Shown: one piece after another, positions 52,725 to 60,780 of the stretch
How the letters are laid out: every line of letters starts with the position of its first letter
Numbering within the stretch: position 1 is the first letter of the stretch
IMG/VR virus record: IMGVR_UViG_3300043425_001634
Span: 1-64,000 of that record
Direction: 5' to 3' (one strand)
DNA: 64,000 bases
DNA from: a virus
Notes under the pieces: model-generated
Seen by the model: only the letters and a program-made list of their open reading frames with translations
What the model was told of the DNA's origin: nothing
Databases searched by the model: none
Made by a program: the position numbers and the translations under genes

Positions 52725-53180
52725 TTATCGTCTCCTTTGATTTATTCTTGACTGAGCAAGAATTTCCTTCCACTCTTTTAGCGATTCCCAATGTGCATTG
52801 ACCCATGAGTAAAGTTCTGTCCATTGCTTGTTGTTTGCTACTTTTTGCCCAATTTTTTTGTTCAAAAAGTCAATAAAATTTTCGGCGCTTGAAGAGTCTG
52901 CATTTAAAATTTGCAGTAATCTTTCTAAGCATTGAACTTTTTCACTAAATTTCGATCTCGGAATCAAGAATACAGCTATTCGTCCTTTCGTTTTTTGTAA
53001 GTTCTCCTTGTTCATTTTTTTTACTAACACTATTGTTAGTCTCTGAGGTATCGATTGGTTTGTGTACGCTGTTATTTTTGACTGCGAAATTGAATAGCAT
53101 CCACAGAAAAAATAATAATCGTCCTGATTTTTTCCGTGGAGTCGAAAATTTTCAATTAATTTATTCCAGGATGGAATCAT
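52725..53180 (-). CDS. Hypothetical protein, paralogue of the next gene upstream
   Basis: About 151 aa from ATG 53180, which overlaps the previous stop (ATGA). It shares its plan with the product of 53177-53638: IPSWNKLIENF near the start, a DYYFFCG segment, a strand TIVLVKKMNK, KGRIAVFLI, QCLERLLQIL and a final NNKQWTELYSWV. It therefore arose by tandem duplication. Basic end (SRINQRRR). No known family. Confidence 0.6.
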   Translation of the reverse strand: MIPSWNKLIENFRLHGKNQDDYYFFCGCYSISQSKITAYTNQSIPQRLTIVLVKKMNKENLQKTKGRIAVFLIPRSKFSEKVQCLERLLQILNADSSSAENFIDFLNKKIGQKVANNKQWTELYSWVNAHWESLKEWKEILAQSRINQRRR

Positions 53181-53638
53181 TCTTTGATGTCCCACTTGCT
53201 TTTTAGATCAATCCATTCACTCAGTTGGATCCATTTGGTAAGGGAAGTTATTTTCTTGGGAAACAGAAAAGTGAATTCTTCCTCTAGGGATGGATTACTG
53301 TTTAGTAAGTTTAGTAGTTTTTCTAAACAACAGAGTTGATCCCATGACTCAAAATAGGCATAGGGAGTACATTGATTAATCATAAAAGAACCGATCTTGC
53401 CTTTTGACATTTTTAGCTCCCCCTTATCACCTTTCTTTATCAAGGTAATAGTTATCGTTTCTTGCCTGGAATAAGGACATTCCAGCCATTTATCTTTACT
53501 TATGTACTCTTCTATTTTCCACAATTTGAAGAACAAATAGTATTGCTGAACAGGATCGAGTCCAGTGATACATTTTTCATCATTTAATTTTCGGTTTAGT
53601 AACTCCCAACTGGGGACAGTAAAAACATTCGTGATCAT
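53177..53638 (-). CDS. Hypothetical protein, tandem paralogue
   Basis: About 153 aa. A longer frame starts at 53707, but that ATG lies inside a perfect inverted repeat (53681-53713), so I prefer ATG 53638. Shared order with the downstream gene: VPSWELLNRKL, QYYLFFKLW, TITLIKKGDK, KGKIGSFMI, CCLEKLLNLLN, TKWIQLSEWI. No family was recognised; an alpha/beta fold is likely. Confidence 0.6.
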   Translation of the reverse strand: MITNVFTVPSWELLNRKLNDEKCITGLDPVQQYYLFFKLWKIEEYISKDKWLECPYSRQETITITLIKKGDKGELKMSKGKIGSFMINQCTPYAYFESWDQLCCLEKLLNLLNSNPSLEEEFTFLFPKKITSLTKWIQLSEWIDLKSKWDIKE

Positions 53639-53680
53639 TGCTGTGTGCTGTGTATTCAAAAGTATGTATTGTTGTTTACC

Positions 53681-53713
53681 AATATCATGGTAGTTTACAG
53701 CTACCATGATATT
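53681..53713. terminator. Perfect 13-bp hairpin before the paralogue pair
   Basis: AATATCATGGTAG and its exact complement around a 7-nt loop. It lies just after the gene ending at 53723 and holds the possible upstream start at 53707, which makes that start unlikely to be used. Probably a transcription boundary or regulator of the pair. Confidence 0.55.
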
Positions 53714-53722
53714 TTCTTGAGG

Positions 53723-54163
53723 TTAAGGAATGAAGGATTGTTTTCTGCCCGCTTCAGCTAAAAGATTGACTAAATCTGCTGGGTCGTTTACCCATCCTTC
53801 AACGGAGTTGTCGCTACTGTCGAATTGCGACCAAATGGTCACATACCATTCATAATAATCAGCGAATTCATCTGATTTCGACCATCGGAATTCAAAAATC
53901 ACTAAAACCGGATAAGTGACATCATTTTTTCCTTTTAGTGTACTGATTGATTCTTTTTCTATATCTACTTTGACTTTTCTGCCTGTCACCAAGAACTGAT
54001 AAAGGTCTTGACCTATAACACCAGTTAGCATTTGAACCAGCACTTGAGATTCAGCTACTTTCTGACGTTTTTGTCGTTTTTGCTCTAGAATTTCTTGTTC
54101 TGTTGCTCGTTGTGCAGCGGTTTCTATTAACTGTCGAATTGATGAAAATTTTTGGTTTTTCAT
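53723..54163 (-). CDS. Hypothetical protein with charged helical start
   Basis: A 146-aa product. Residues 10-45 form a charged helix (ATEQEILEQKRQKRQKV); the rest is an alpha/beta domain (YPVLVIFEFRWSKS, YYEWYVTIWSQFD). It has AAGGAAATTATACC before the ATG and a hairpin further up. No family was recognised. Confidence 0.55.
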   Translation of the reverse strand: MKNQKFSSIRQLIETAAQRATEQEILEQKRQKRQKVAESQVLVQMLTGVIGQDLYQFLVTGRKVKVDIEKESISTLKGKNDVTYPVLVIFEFRWSKSDEFADYYEWYVTIWSQFDSSDNSVEGWVNDPADLVNLLAEAGRKQSFIP

Positions 54164-54192
54164 GGTATAATTTCCTTAATTGTGACCTCTTT

Positions 54193-54238
54193 ATCTCCAA
54201 GCAACTAATTGCTACAAAAATTGCTTGGAGATTTTTTT
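54193..54238. terminator. Hairpin with plus-side T-run
   Basis: ATCTCCAAGCAA (54193-54204) pairs with TTGCTTGGAGAT (54221-54232); a T-run follows on plus. In the minus transcript the order is A-run, stem, leader of the 54163 gene. It belongs to the group of leader hairpins of this region. Confidence 0.55.
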
Positions 54239-54240
54239 AC

Positions 54241-55197
54241 TTAATAAAGCATTTCGTATCCTTGTGACTCGAAATCGTCAAGACCTGCCGAATCTGCTGC
54301 TATCGCTTGGGATCGGCGAACGTAGTCGATTCCTTCTTCTGTCGCTTCAGATTCTTCTGACTTTTCCGCTTTACTCCAGTTGAGATCCCAGCTAGAAACT
54401 TGTTCCAGCATTTCATTTATCTTCACGCGAGACTCTGGGGGCAGTAAAAGGGATTCAAAAGATCCTGCATGATAGCCAGTCATGCAGTAAAGTTTTTTTG
54501 AGGCGCTACCCGATCCTCGTACCTCAATTTTGTATTGCGGAGCGAATGAAAACTTCGAGAAAAAACCGGTGCTGGTAACGCTTATTTTCCGCTCCGTAGC
54601 GTACCCGCGAAGCAAATCACAGAAGGCAATCTGTTGATCCTTTTTCTTTTCAATCTTTCGTGCAAAAGATCCGAAGTATGCTCCCATTTGGGCGCACAAT
54701 ACGCCCTTAAAGGTCAGCATTAAAGGGGTATCCTGACAGATGTTATTTTTCGCATCTAAAAATGCGATCGCGTATCGTTGGAGTAGCTGGTGGCTATCTT
54801 TATTTTCTTGATAGTATTTCCACTTTGCTTGATTCATTTTTTCTGGAAATGAATCTTTTTGGTTCCGCGCCTTCATGTGGATATCTCCTATCTTGAGGAT
54901 ACACAGGCGGGGTGACGCTGATACAAACAGGGGCAAGGTATCTCCACCCTGGAACCGATATTCGATGAGTTCCCACGACTCATCGGCGGCGGTGAATCCG
55001 CATTTTTCAGCATTCTCGGCAGTGATAGCCATCCCTACCACCCGACGAAATTCACCATTCACTTCCACTGGATCGGCTACGACCATAGTCTGCCCATACG
55101 GGCGAATCCGAACGGACTCAATAAAATCACCGCCAGAGTTGAGATCGTCATAATTGGCTGTAATAGACTTTGTTGTATTGGGCATTGTATTAGGCAT
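54241..55197 (-). CDS. Phage/plasmid protein of unknown function, perhaps DUF5895-like
   Basis: About 318 aa from ATG 55197 (a start at 55272 exists but precedes a non-coding-looking stretch). The outline, with AITAENAEKCGF, WELIEYRFQGG and SPRLCILKIGD, then QLLQRYAIAFLDAKNN and PLMLTFKGVLCAQMGAYFGSF, recalls the DUF5895 proteins of cyanobacterial plasmids, which look like single-strand-DNA-binding or recombination proteins. The similarity is from memory and weak. The C-terminal 40 residues are acidic, as in SSB proteins. It is a member of the replication operon. Confidence 0.5.
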   Translation of the reverse strand: MPNTMPNTTKSITANYDDLNSGGDFIESVRIRPYGQTMVVADPVEVNGEFRRVVGMAITAENAEKCGFTAADESWELIEYRFQGGDTLPLFVSASPRLCILKIGDIHMKARNQKDSFPEKMNQAKWKYYQENKDSHQLLQRYAIAFLDAKNNICQDTPLMLTFKGVLCAQMGAYFGSFARKIEKKKDQQIAFCDLLRGYATERKISVTSTGFFSKFSFAPQYKIEVRGSGSASKKLYCMTGYHAGSFESLLLPPESRVKINEMLEQVSSWDLNWSKAEKSEESEATEEGIDYVRRSQAIAADSAGLDDFESQGYEMLY

Positions 55198-55268
55198 GGT
55201 ATTTTTTCTCAGTAAGTGTAAGTTTTTAGTATGTTTTAGGGACTTTACCACCTGTCCAGCAGATGAGA

Positions 55269-55466
55269 TCATCTAGCGATCGCAATGAGCATTCGCAAAG
55301 TAGTCACCAAATAAATCTTTTTTCTGGATTCCAAATTCCTAAGACAAACTTCAACATCTTTTTTGTTGAGATGAGTTTTTTCTGCGATTTGTTCGAGATT
55401 CATCGCGCAATCACCGCTTTTGATTAATTGCATGATTCTATTTTCTTCTTGATAATAATTTGACAT
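55269..55466 (-). CDS. Small winged-helix protein
   Basis: About 65 aa. The segment NLEQIAEKTHLNKKDVEVCLRNLESRKKIYLV is a classical winged helix-turn-helix. I prefer ATG 55466, which still overlaps the gene before it. Probably a transcription regulator of the operon. Confidence 0.6.
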   Translation of the reverse strand: MSNYYQEENRIMQLIKSGDCAMNLEQIAEKTHLNKKDVEVCLRNLESRKKIYLVTTLRMLIAIAR

Positions 55467-55725
55467 GGCTATCCATTTCAAATGATAAAGAGAGTAACTC
55501 GTTTAATGTCCGCTGTAAAGTTTCCGTTGGTGCAGTTTCCAGCCTTACGTTTAATCTAGGGATTATTATGGCTACGGCAAACAATTCAAAAATTAAATCA
55601 CTTTTTTGCTGATTTAATTGTTGCACTGTCTCAATGTAGTCGATTAAAGTCCGCCTATCTTCGACTCGATAAATCTCTCTGCGGTATTTTTCCGCAGCGA
55701 ATAACTGCTCGATCGTCAATTCCAT
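55438..55725 (-). CDS. Helical hypothetical protein
   Basis: A 95-aa product, helical throughout, with a hydrophobic centre (LIFELFAVAIIIPRLNV). It begins 16 nt after the previous gene with GGAGG-like AGAGGAGG before its ATG and overlaps the winged-helix gene. Function unknown. Confidence 0.55.
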   Translation of the reverse strand: MELTIEQLFAAEKYRREIYRVEDRRTLIDYIETVQQLNQQKSDLIFELFAVAIIIPRLNVRLETAPTETLQRTLNELLSLSFEMDSHVKLLSRRK

Positions 55726-55741
55726 TTTACTAACCTCCTCT

Positions 55742-56659
55742 TTAGGTGAAATCTAGGCTGAGTTGAACGTGACCAAGGGTAGCCAGTCTTGTTTCAATTT
55801 CGCTCTTGATATTCCCCGTCAATTTGCTGCTGGATTGCAATAAATCTTCGCCGACTCGTTTTGTCTTGGTCAGCAGAACATTAAATTTCTGGAGAGACTG
55901 TAACGCCTTGCCGCCAGGTTCAACGGATTTATTTTTAATTGCTTCTCTGACAACTTCTACCTCGATCTGATTGGCAAGCATTTCCTCTGCCGCCATTAAT
56001 TTTTCGGTAAAAGATTGGACACTTTCAGTGTCATCCACATTGACGGACTCCTCTAAGTCAGAGGCGATCGACAACAAGATTTCTTGCGTTTCTTCGTTTT
56101 GTTTGTCGATCGTTTCAACCACTTTCGCCAAGTGTTTACAGACGATTGCCCCTTGTCTTCCATCCATTCCTACTGCTACTTTTGCGATCGCTCCCAGTTG
56201 AGATGTCCCAACTGTTGCAATATTTTGGAGTTTTTTCAGCAACTTGGTCGTTAGGATGCCTTCTGCTTGTTGCTGAAATAGTTCAACAACTTGAGATTTT
56301 ATTCTGTCTTTGAGCTTCAATAATTTCAACAAAGCTTCGTGAGTAATGCTTGCTAAGTTTAAATCTTCATTGTTTTTAAGCCAAAAGTACGACTGGCACA
56401 TCGTGTCAATTTTCTTTTGTGTCAGTTCTGCAAACCAACCGCCCCTCGCCCGCAGTTCTTTAAGCAATTGCTTTTCTTCCACCCGTAGAAGTAGAGAATT
56501 AACAGCTTCCACTAAAAGCTTGCATTTTTGATAGTAAGCTAGGTTCATTTTCGACTCAGGGTTATTGATTTCATCGTTTTGATGATTTTGATGATTTCTT
56601 GCCACGCTACCACCGTTAAATTGACGATCGTACTCTTGGTTGATTACTTGAGCCAGCAT
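55742..56659 (-). CDS. Helical protein ending in clamp-binding QLSLDF
   Basis: A 305-aa product, almost all helical, with coiled-coil stretches. Residues 299-304 are QLSLDF, the six-residue form of the clamp-binding peptide (QxxLxF), followed by a single Thr. The leader AAAGGGAAACAATC resembles that of the excisionase-like gene. It may be a replisome-linked scaffold; no enzymatic motif was seen. Confidence 0.6.
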   Translation of the reverse strand: MLAQVINQEYDRQFNGGSVARNHQNHQNDEINNPESKMNLAYYQKCKLLVEAVNSLLLRVEEKQLLKELRARGGWFAELTQKKIDTMCQSYFWLKNNEDLNLASITHEALLKLLKLKDRIKSQVVELFQQQAEGILTTKLLKKLQNIATVGTSQLGAIAKVAVGMDGRQGAIVCKHLAKVVETIDKQNEETQEILLSIASDLEESVNVDDTESVQSFTEKLMAAEEMLANQIEVEVVREAIKNKSVEPGGKALQSLQKFNVLLTKTKRVGEDLLQSSSKLTGNIKSEIETRLATLGHVQLSLDFT

Positions 56660-56694
56660 GATTGTTTCCCTTTGTTTGATTTACTGTTTTAGGC

Positions 56695-56725
56695 AGTCCC
56701 GGAAAAACCGGGACTTTGTTTTTTT
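56695..56725. terminator. GC-rich hairpin with plus-side T-run
   Basis: AGTCCCGG, loop AAAAA, CCGGGACT, then TTGTTTTTTT on plus. It separates the SAP/SWIM gene (stop 56724) from the ATG at 56659. On minus it has an A-run before the stem and no T-run after it. Confidence 0.55.
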
Positions 56726-58076
56726 ACGAACCTTTTTTGATTTCTTCGAGTTTTTCGAGTTTTTTGATTAAAGCCTCATTGCCTTTCTTGAGTTCGGCGT
56801 ACCCGATTTTGAGGGTTGTTCCAAACTCCTCGTCAACCAGGAGCCTTAGCAACCCATTCTTACGGCAAAATTGGATTAACTGAGCGCGTACCTGGCATTC
56901 TTTAAGTGTGGGCTTTAATAGTTTTTCGTATGCCTTGACATGGGCGCACTTTTTCCCGTACTTATAAGCAGCGCAGTCGCACTCTGTCTTGATGTCACCT
57001 GCAATTATTTCGTGAAAAGATACCTGATTATTGGCTTTTTCTCGAATCACCGAATACAAAACGTGATGCATTTTGTATTCGGTGGGGAATACCCAGAAGT
57101 ATTCCCCATCAATTACGGCGTCGGGTTCTCGGCTAGGCGCTTGAACAACAAGAGAAGACAGCATTACAACGTAATGACCGGAATAACCTTCTGTTAAGGT
57201 GGGAACGTAACGACAGTCCCACTCATGCACCTGATGTTCTACTGCGTTTATGTGATGAACCCATCCCGGCTCATCCTCTGTGCGCGGTTCTTTTCGCACG
57301 ACTTTGATCTTTGGGGAGACGTGGTGATAAATGTGATCCGTTTGGGTAAATTTCCCCAGCAAATCACCCTTTTTTCCCTGCAAAGACTCAAGTCCCATCT
57401 CTTTGGCTTCATGCTCTGGCGCAAATACAAACACTAGCGTCTCTGACTGAAGACCATTGTCTAAATCCCGATAATACTGATTTTCTACAGGCTTGTAATT
57501 GCTCCGTATGTAACTGGCGACTTCTTTCCAGCCATTAAATCGGTAAACCATCTCGGATATAATGACCTGATAGCTGTCTCCGCTCTTGTAGAGTGAAATC
57601 TCCGCAAAACGGACTTTATGAGGATTGATATGCAGTATTTCCCCAAAATGAGGAAACTTAATAAATTTTGCCAAAAAAGCAGGAATGTAGCTGACTTCGT
57701 AGAGGGATGCCACAACTTTTTTGTGTCCCCAGTTTTTCTCCACCCATACTTTCTTGGGACAAAGATTTTCTTTGATCCAGAACTTATAATCTTGCCACTC
57801 GGTCAGCCCTTCGGGGGGATACGCAGCAGGCAAGTTAAATTTTTTGTCCTCAAAATCGTATGTGTCTGTAGCTGCTGTGGCTGTGTCAATCTTCTTCTTC
57901 AGTGCATCCAATATTGAGGCTCTAGTTCCTGATGCGGATACGCCTGCCGCTTTTGCGTAGGCTCTCAATTGATTCCAACCTAGAGACTGGATTTCTTCCC
58001 AGTCAGGTGCGGTAAACCCACCGTCGCTTGATTGAGATATGTTAGAATTGACTTGATGAGAAAATTCAGATAACAT
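56724..58076 (-). CDS. SAP-domain and SWIM-zinc-finger protein
   Basis: A 450-aa product. Residues 25-66 form a SAP-type DNA-binding pair (WEEIQSLGWNQLRAYAKAAG, then SGTRASILDALKKK). A middle alpha/beta region follows. Near residue 380 comes the SWIM finger CDCAAYKYGKKCAHVKAY (CxC...CxH). SWIM fingers occur in recombination and chromatin proteins. Together they suggest a DNA-binding protein with a role in replication or recombination. No Walker site was seen. Confidence 0.65.
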   Translation of the reverse strand: MLSEFSHQVNSNISQSSDGGFTAPDWEEIQSLGWNQLRAYAKAAGVSASGTRASILDALKKKIDTATAATDTYDFEDKKFNLPAAYPPEGLTEWQDYKFWIKENLCPKKVWVEKNWGHKKVVASLYEVSYIPAFLAKFIKFPHFGEILHINPHKVRFAEISLYKSGDSYQVIISEMVYRFNGWKEVASYIRSNYKPVENQYYRDLDNGLQSETLVFVFAPEHEAKEMGLESLQGKKGDLLGKFTQTDHIYHHVSPKIKVVRKEPRTEDEPGWVHHINAVEHQVHEWDCRYVPTLTEGYSGHYVVMLSSLVVQAPSREPDAVIDGEYFWVFPTEYKMHHVLYSVIREKANNQVSFHEIIAGDIKTECDCAAYKYGKKCAHVKAYEKLLKPTLKECQVRAQLIQFCRKNGLLRLLVDEEFGTTLKIGYAELKKGNEALIKKLEKLEEIKKGS

Positions 58077-58180
58077 AATTTAGTTAGCTTCTCTGTTTTT
58101 AAGTTTGCAGATTCCTGAGATTTAGCGAAGGAAACGGATTGGAATCCGCTTGCAGGCTTAACCACAGGTTGTTTTGAACA

Positions 58181-58223
58181 CCCATCCCGGTTCGGTCGCC
58201 AAACTTTTCCGGGATGGGTTTTT
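58181..58223. terminator. Hairpin with plus-side T-run
   Basis: CCCATCCCGG (58181-58190) and CCGGGATGGG (58209-58218), 18-nt loop, then five T on plus. It lies in the leader between the HTH gene (stop 58272) and the ATG at 58076. Confidence 0.55.
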
Positions 58224-58271
58224 AATTCATGTTTTTTATGATACACGGTCTACCGTACATCGTCAACTCCT

Positions 58272-58895
58272 TTAGGCGACAATTTTAATTTTTTTTATCC
58301 GCTGACTCAGATCCTTCTCCCCACAAGGCTTTTGTCGCTTATTAACTCTTTGAGAATTTTGGATCGCTGCAATCCATTCCATATCACCACCAGTCCCATC
58401 TTCATTCAATAGGTTGAGCAGTTTACGCGCCCGGTAGTTCGTCTCTGCTGTTAGGTGCGGTTCGGAAAGCCCAGCACACCAATCTTGTACTGTTCGGTAA
58501 GAGACGCCTAATAGATGCCCAAACCCTACCTGAGTCAATCCTGCTTTTTTTATCAGATACCGCAAATCATAGTCTGGATCGCTGATTGGCTTTTTTGCCA
58601 TCACTTTTTCGATCTCCTTAATTCCATATTTTTTACAACCAGATCGCCCAGAGAGCAAAATTTTTAGGTCGTAAACCGATAACCCTAGGATTTCCCCTAG
58701 GGATTGCCACTGGTCAAGAGTTAACCTCCATTCGACCTTTCCCCCTATCCAGTTAAAAACAGTCTGGTTAGACGGTGGCTTGCCCAATTTTTTGTCCTCC
58801 CACACCTCAAATATGTATAGGTGTAAATGGCTAGGTAGTATCTGCCGCTTTTGCAAGTATAACTCAAAATGATTTGAATTGGAATCGATGTTCAT
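58272..58895 (-). CDS. HTH regulator with two helix-turn-helix units
   Basis: About 207 aa from ATG 58895 (GAAGGATC upstream). A first helical unit (QTVFNWIGGKVEWRLTLDQW, then EILGLSVYDL) looks like a degenerate XRE domain; the second (LRYLIKKAGLTQVGFGHLLG, then VSYRTVQDWCAG) is a clear XRE-type helix-turn-helix. The C-terminal tail is Lys/Arg-rich. It is the first gene of the minus-strand replication-modification operon and is likely its regulator. Confidence 0.65.
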   Translation of the reverse strand: MNIDSNSNHFELYLQKRQILPSHLHLYIFEVWEDKKLGKPPSNQTVFNWIGGKVEWRLTLDQWQSLGEILGLSVYDLKILLSGRSGCKKYGIKEIEKVMAKKPISDPDYDLRYLIKKAGLTQVGFGHLLGVSYRTVQDWCAGLSEPHLTAETNYRARKLLNLLNEDGTGGDMEWIAAIQNSQRVNKRQKPCGEKDLSQRIKKIKIVA

Positions 58896-58920
58896 GGTAT
58901 GATCCTTCTTGTGCAAAACC

Positions 58921-59257
58921 GAGAGGGATGAGGCGACTATGCCGCCCCATTCCTCTCGCTCCTATCAAAGCAGGGGATTATGAAAATCCCATGAATGAGC
59001 AAAGATCAGTAGTTTTTCGGATGTCCCCTGCTTTATTTCTAGAATAAAGAATAATTTAAGATTCGTAATAAAGATTTGTGTAGCTTAAACTGAAGTCATT
59101 CCGACTTTGAGTGCTTTATCGCAAACCTGAAATAATTGAAGCGGATACAGAAAATGTCGATTTTACGTTACAAAAGTGCTTAAAAGCAAAATGATCTTAA
59201 GGAAGCGGCTACGGGTCATTTTGCTTTTATCTAGCGGGCTTATTTCCTTATCTAGCG
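58921..59257. other. Intergenic stretch with three hairpins and TATCTAG repeats
   Basis: No gene seen. Hairpins: 58921-58957 (15-nt arms with two wobbles or mismatches), 58967-59034 (AAAGCAGGGGA/TCCCCTGCTTT, long loop) and 59182-59228 (13 perfect pairs, AAAAGCAAAATGA/TCATTTTGCTTTT). At the end stand direct copies of TATCTAGCG (59228-59236, 59249-59257) and a third TATCTAG at 59280-59286. The hairpins may end or protect transcripts on both sides; the repeats may be a protein-binding site. Confidence 0.5.
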
Positions 59258-59282
59258 TGTAAGCCTCAAGAATAACCCATAT

Positions 59283-59724
59283 CTAGTGGGTAATCTCTAA
59301 AGATAAGGATAATTGAGTGAAGTTTGGTAGCGAGATCGCTCGTTCAACTGCTTGGGTCTTTTTCTCGGAAATCCCCCAGTAGGCAGAAGCTTGGCTTGAG
59401 TTCCACTCCAGGCATCGAAAGTCAGCTTCGGGTAATTGGCGAATATCTAGCGCTTTTGTCTCGCAACCGAGGCACTTAATAATTTCATCGCCCAAACACT
59501 TGGACAGCATAGGGATTATGGCATTACCGATTTCTCTAAATCCATGCCAGATTGTCCGGTGGAAATGAAACCAATCTGGGGAAGTGTGCAATCTTGCGGC
59601 TTCACGAATTGTAATACATCTCGGTTCCCGGTAGTGAATTGGCCGGGGGCGGTGTGCGATCCTTTTCTGCTCCAGTACCCGCTCCACAGCCTGAGAATAA
59701 ATCGATCGCGATCGGTCGTTGCAT
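59283..59724 (-). pseudogene. Internally deleted cytosine-C5 methyltransferase
   Basis: ATG 59724 begins MQRPIAIDLFSGCGAGTG, which is motif I of C5 methylases. About 15 codons on, the sequence jumps without catalytic motifs II-VIII to the C-terminal part, in another frame: RPIHYREPRCITIREAARL, then FREIGNAIIPML (motifs IX-X). The Pro-Cys catalytic motif IV is missing. The second frame can be read from GTG 59687 (134 aa). It ends QLSLSLEITH, with QLSLSL fitting the six-residue clamp-binding form. It is either a dead remnant or a reused target-recognition fragment. Confidence 0.65.
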
Positions 59725-59827
59725 TTTTTACTCTATTTATTTATTGTCAATACTTGCATATTGTACATTAAAGTTTAACAAACTTGTTTTTTTGATTTTA
59801 AACAATTAGACAAAAGTATAATCAATA

Positions 59828-59856
59828 TTGACAGTGTATTTATTTTTTCTTATTAT
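59828..59856 (+). promoter_or_regulatory. Consensus promoter of the tmk-dnaN operon
   Basis: TTGACA (59828-59833), 17-nt spacer, TATTAT (59851-59856). It lies 43 nt before the ATG of the thymidylate kinase gene. Confidence 0.75.
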
Positions 59857-59898
59857 TGAAAATAAATTATAGCTTTAGCAGCATTTTTGCTCAACACA

Positions 59899-60513
59899 AT
59901 GAAAGGAAAGTTAATTGTTTTTGAAGGCATTGAAGGCAGCGGTAAAACCACTCAAATCAAACTAACTCAATCATGGCTACAAAGTCAAGGGTATTCGGTT
60001 GAATGTACACGCGAACCAGGTGGCACCGAGTTAGGTCAGCAAATAAGGCAAATATTATTAGATTCCAATCAGGCGGTTTCTAATAAAACTGAATTATTAC
60101 TTTACATGGCAGATCGCGCACATCACATAGAAACCAAGATCATCCCACTCTTAAATGAAGGCAAGATTGTTTTATGCGATCGCTTCATATACTCGACTCT
60201 TGCTTATCAAGGATTTGGCCGGAGGATTCCTGTAGGCTTGATCGATCGACTTAACTATTTTACTTGTGCTGATGTTTCTCTTGATTTAATTTTCTGGCTA
60301 GACATATCACCAGAAAAAGGTATTCAGCGAGCAAAGTCAAGAAGTAAGCTAGATCGGATGGAATCTGAAAGCTTATCCTTTCATCAAAAAGTTTGCAGCG
60401 GATATGGCAAGATATTTGACAATTTAGACATAGTTCATAAGATAGATGCGGAAATGCCCGCCGAAGATGTCAACATAAAAATACAAGCAATTTTAGCTCA
60501 ATACTTAATATGA
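59899..60513 (+). CDS. tmk: Thymidylate kinase
   Basis: About 204 aa. P-loop FEGIEGSGKTTQ (about residues 6-17), DRx motif LCDRFIYSTLAYQG (about 93), the lid region around RAKSRSKLDRMES and EPGG in CTREPGGTELG: complete Tmk. It phosphorylates dTMP to dTDP, the step after ThyX. ATG 59899 is preferred to TTG 59887. It is first in a plus-strand operon with the sliding clamp and overlaps the next gene by ATGA. Confidence 0.93.
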   Translation: MKGKLIVFEGIEGSGKTTQIKLTQSWLQSQGYSVECTREPGGTELGQQIRQILLDSNQAVSNKTELLLYMADRAHHIETKIIPLLNEGKIVLCDRFIYSTLAYQGFGRRIPVGLIDRLNYFTCADVSLDLIFWLDISPEKGIQRAKSRSKLDRMESESLSFHQKVCSGYGKIFDNLDIVHKIDAEMPAEDVNIKIQAILAQYLI

Positions 60514-60728
60514 AGAAAGAGAAATCAGGATACTGGCTTTTTCGGGAAACTTTATACATTGTGGGTGACTTTAGTTACGAAGATTTTACAAATAATCGTC
60601 CATTTTGTAAATTTTCAGGTTATTGTTTTTTAAGTCATCCTAGATGGAGAAAAAGCGATTTACAGTGGCGGCAAGTCATAAAAAACGGCAAACAAATATC
60701 TTGTTTTTTGTCGCCACACAAGAACTGA
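60510..60728 (+). CDS. Small hypothetical protein
   Basis: A 72-aa basic, aromatic-rich product (SGYWLFRETLYIVGDFSYED, HPRWRKSDLQWRQV), coupled by ATGA to the kinase gene and followed 52 nt later by the clamp gene. No family was recognised. Possible accessory to the clamp. Confidence 0.6.
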   Translation: MKKEKSGYWLFRETLYIVGDFSYEDFTNNRPFCKFSGYCFLSHPRWRKSDLQWRQVIKNGKQISCFLSPHKN

Positions 60729-60780
60729 TCGCAAAACTTTGTTAAAATTACAGTTATCACCTACCACTCTGGAGTTACCT

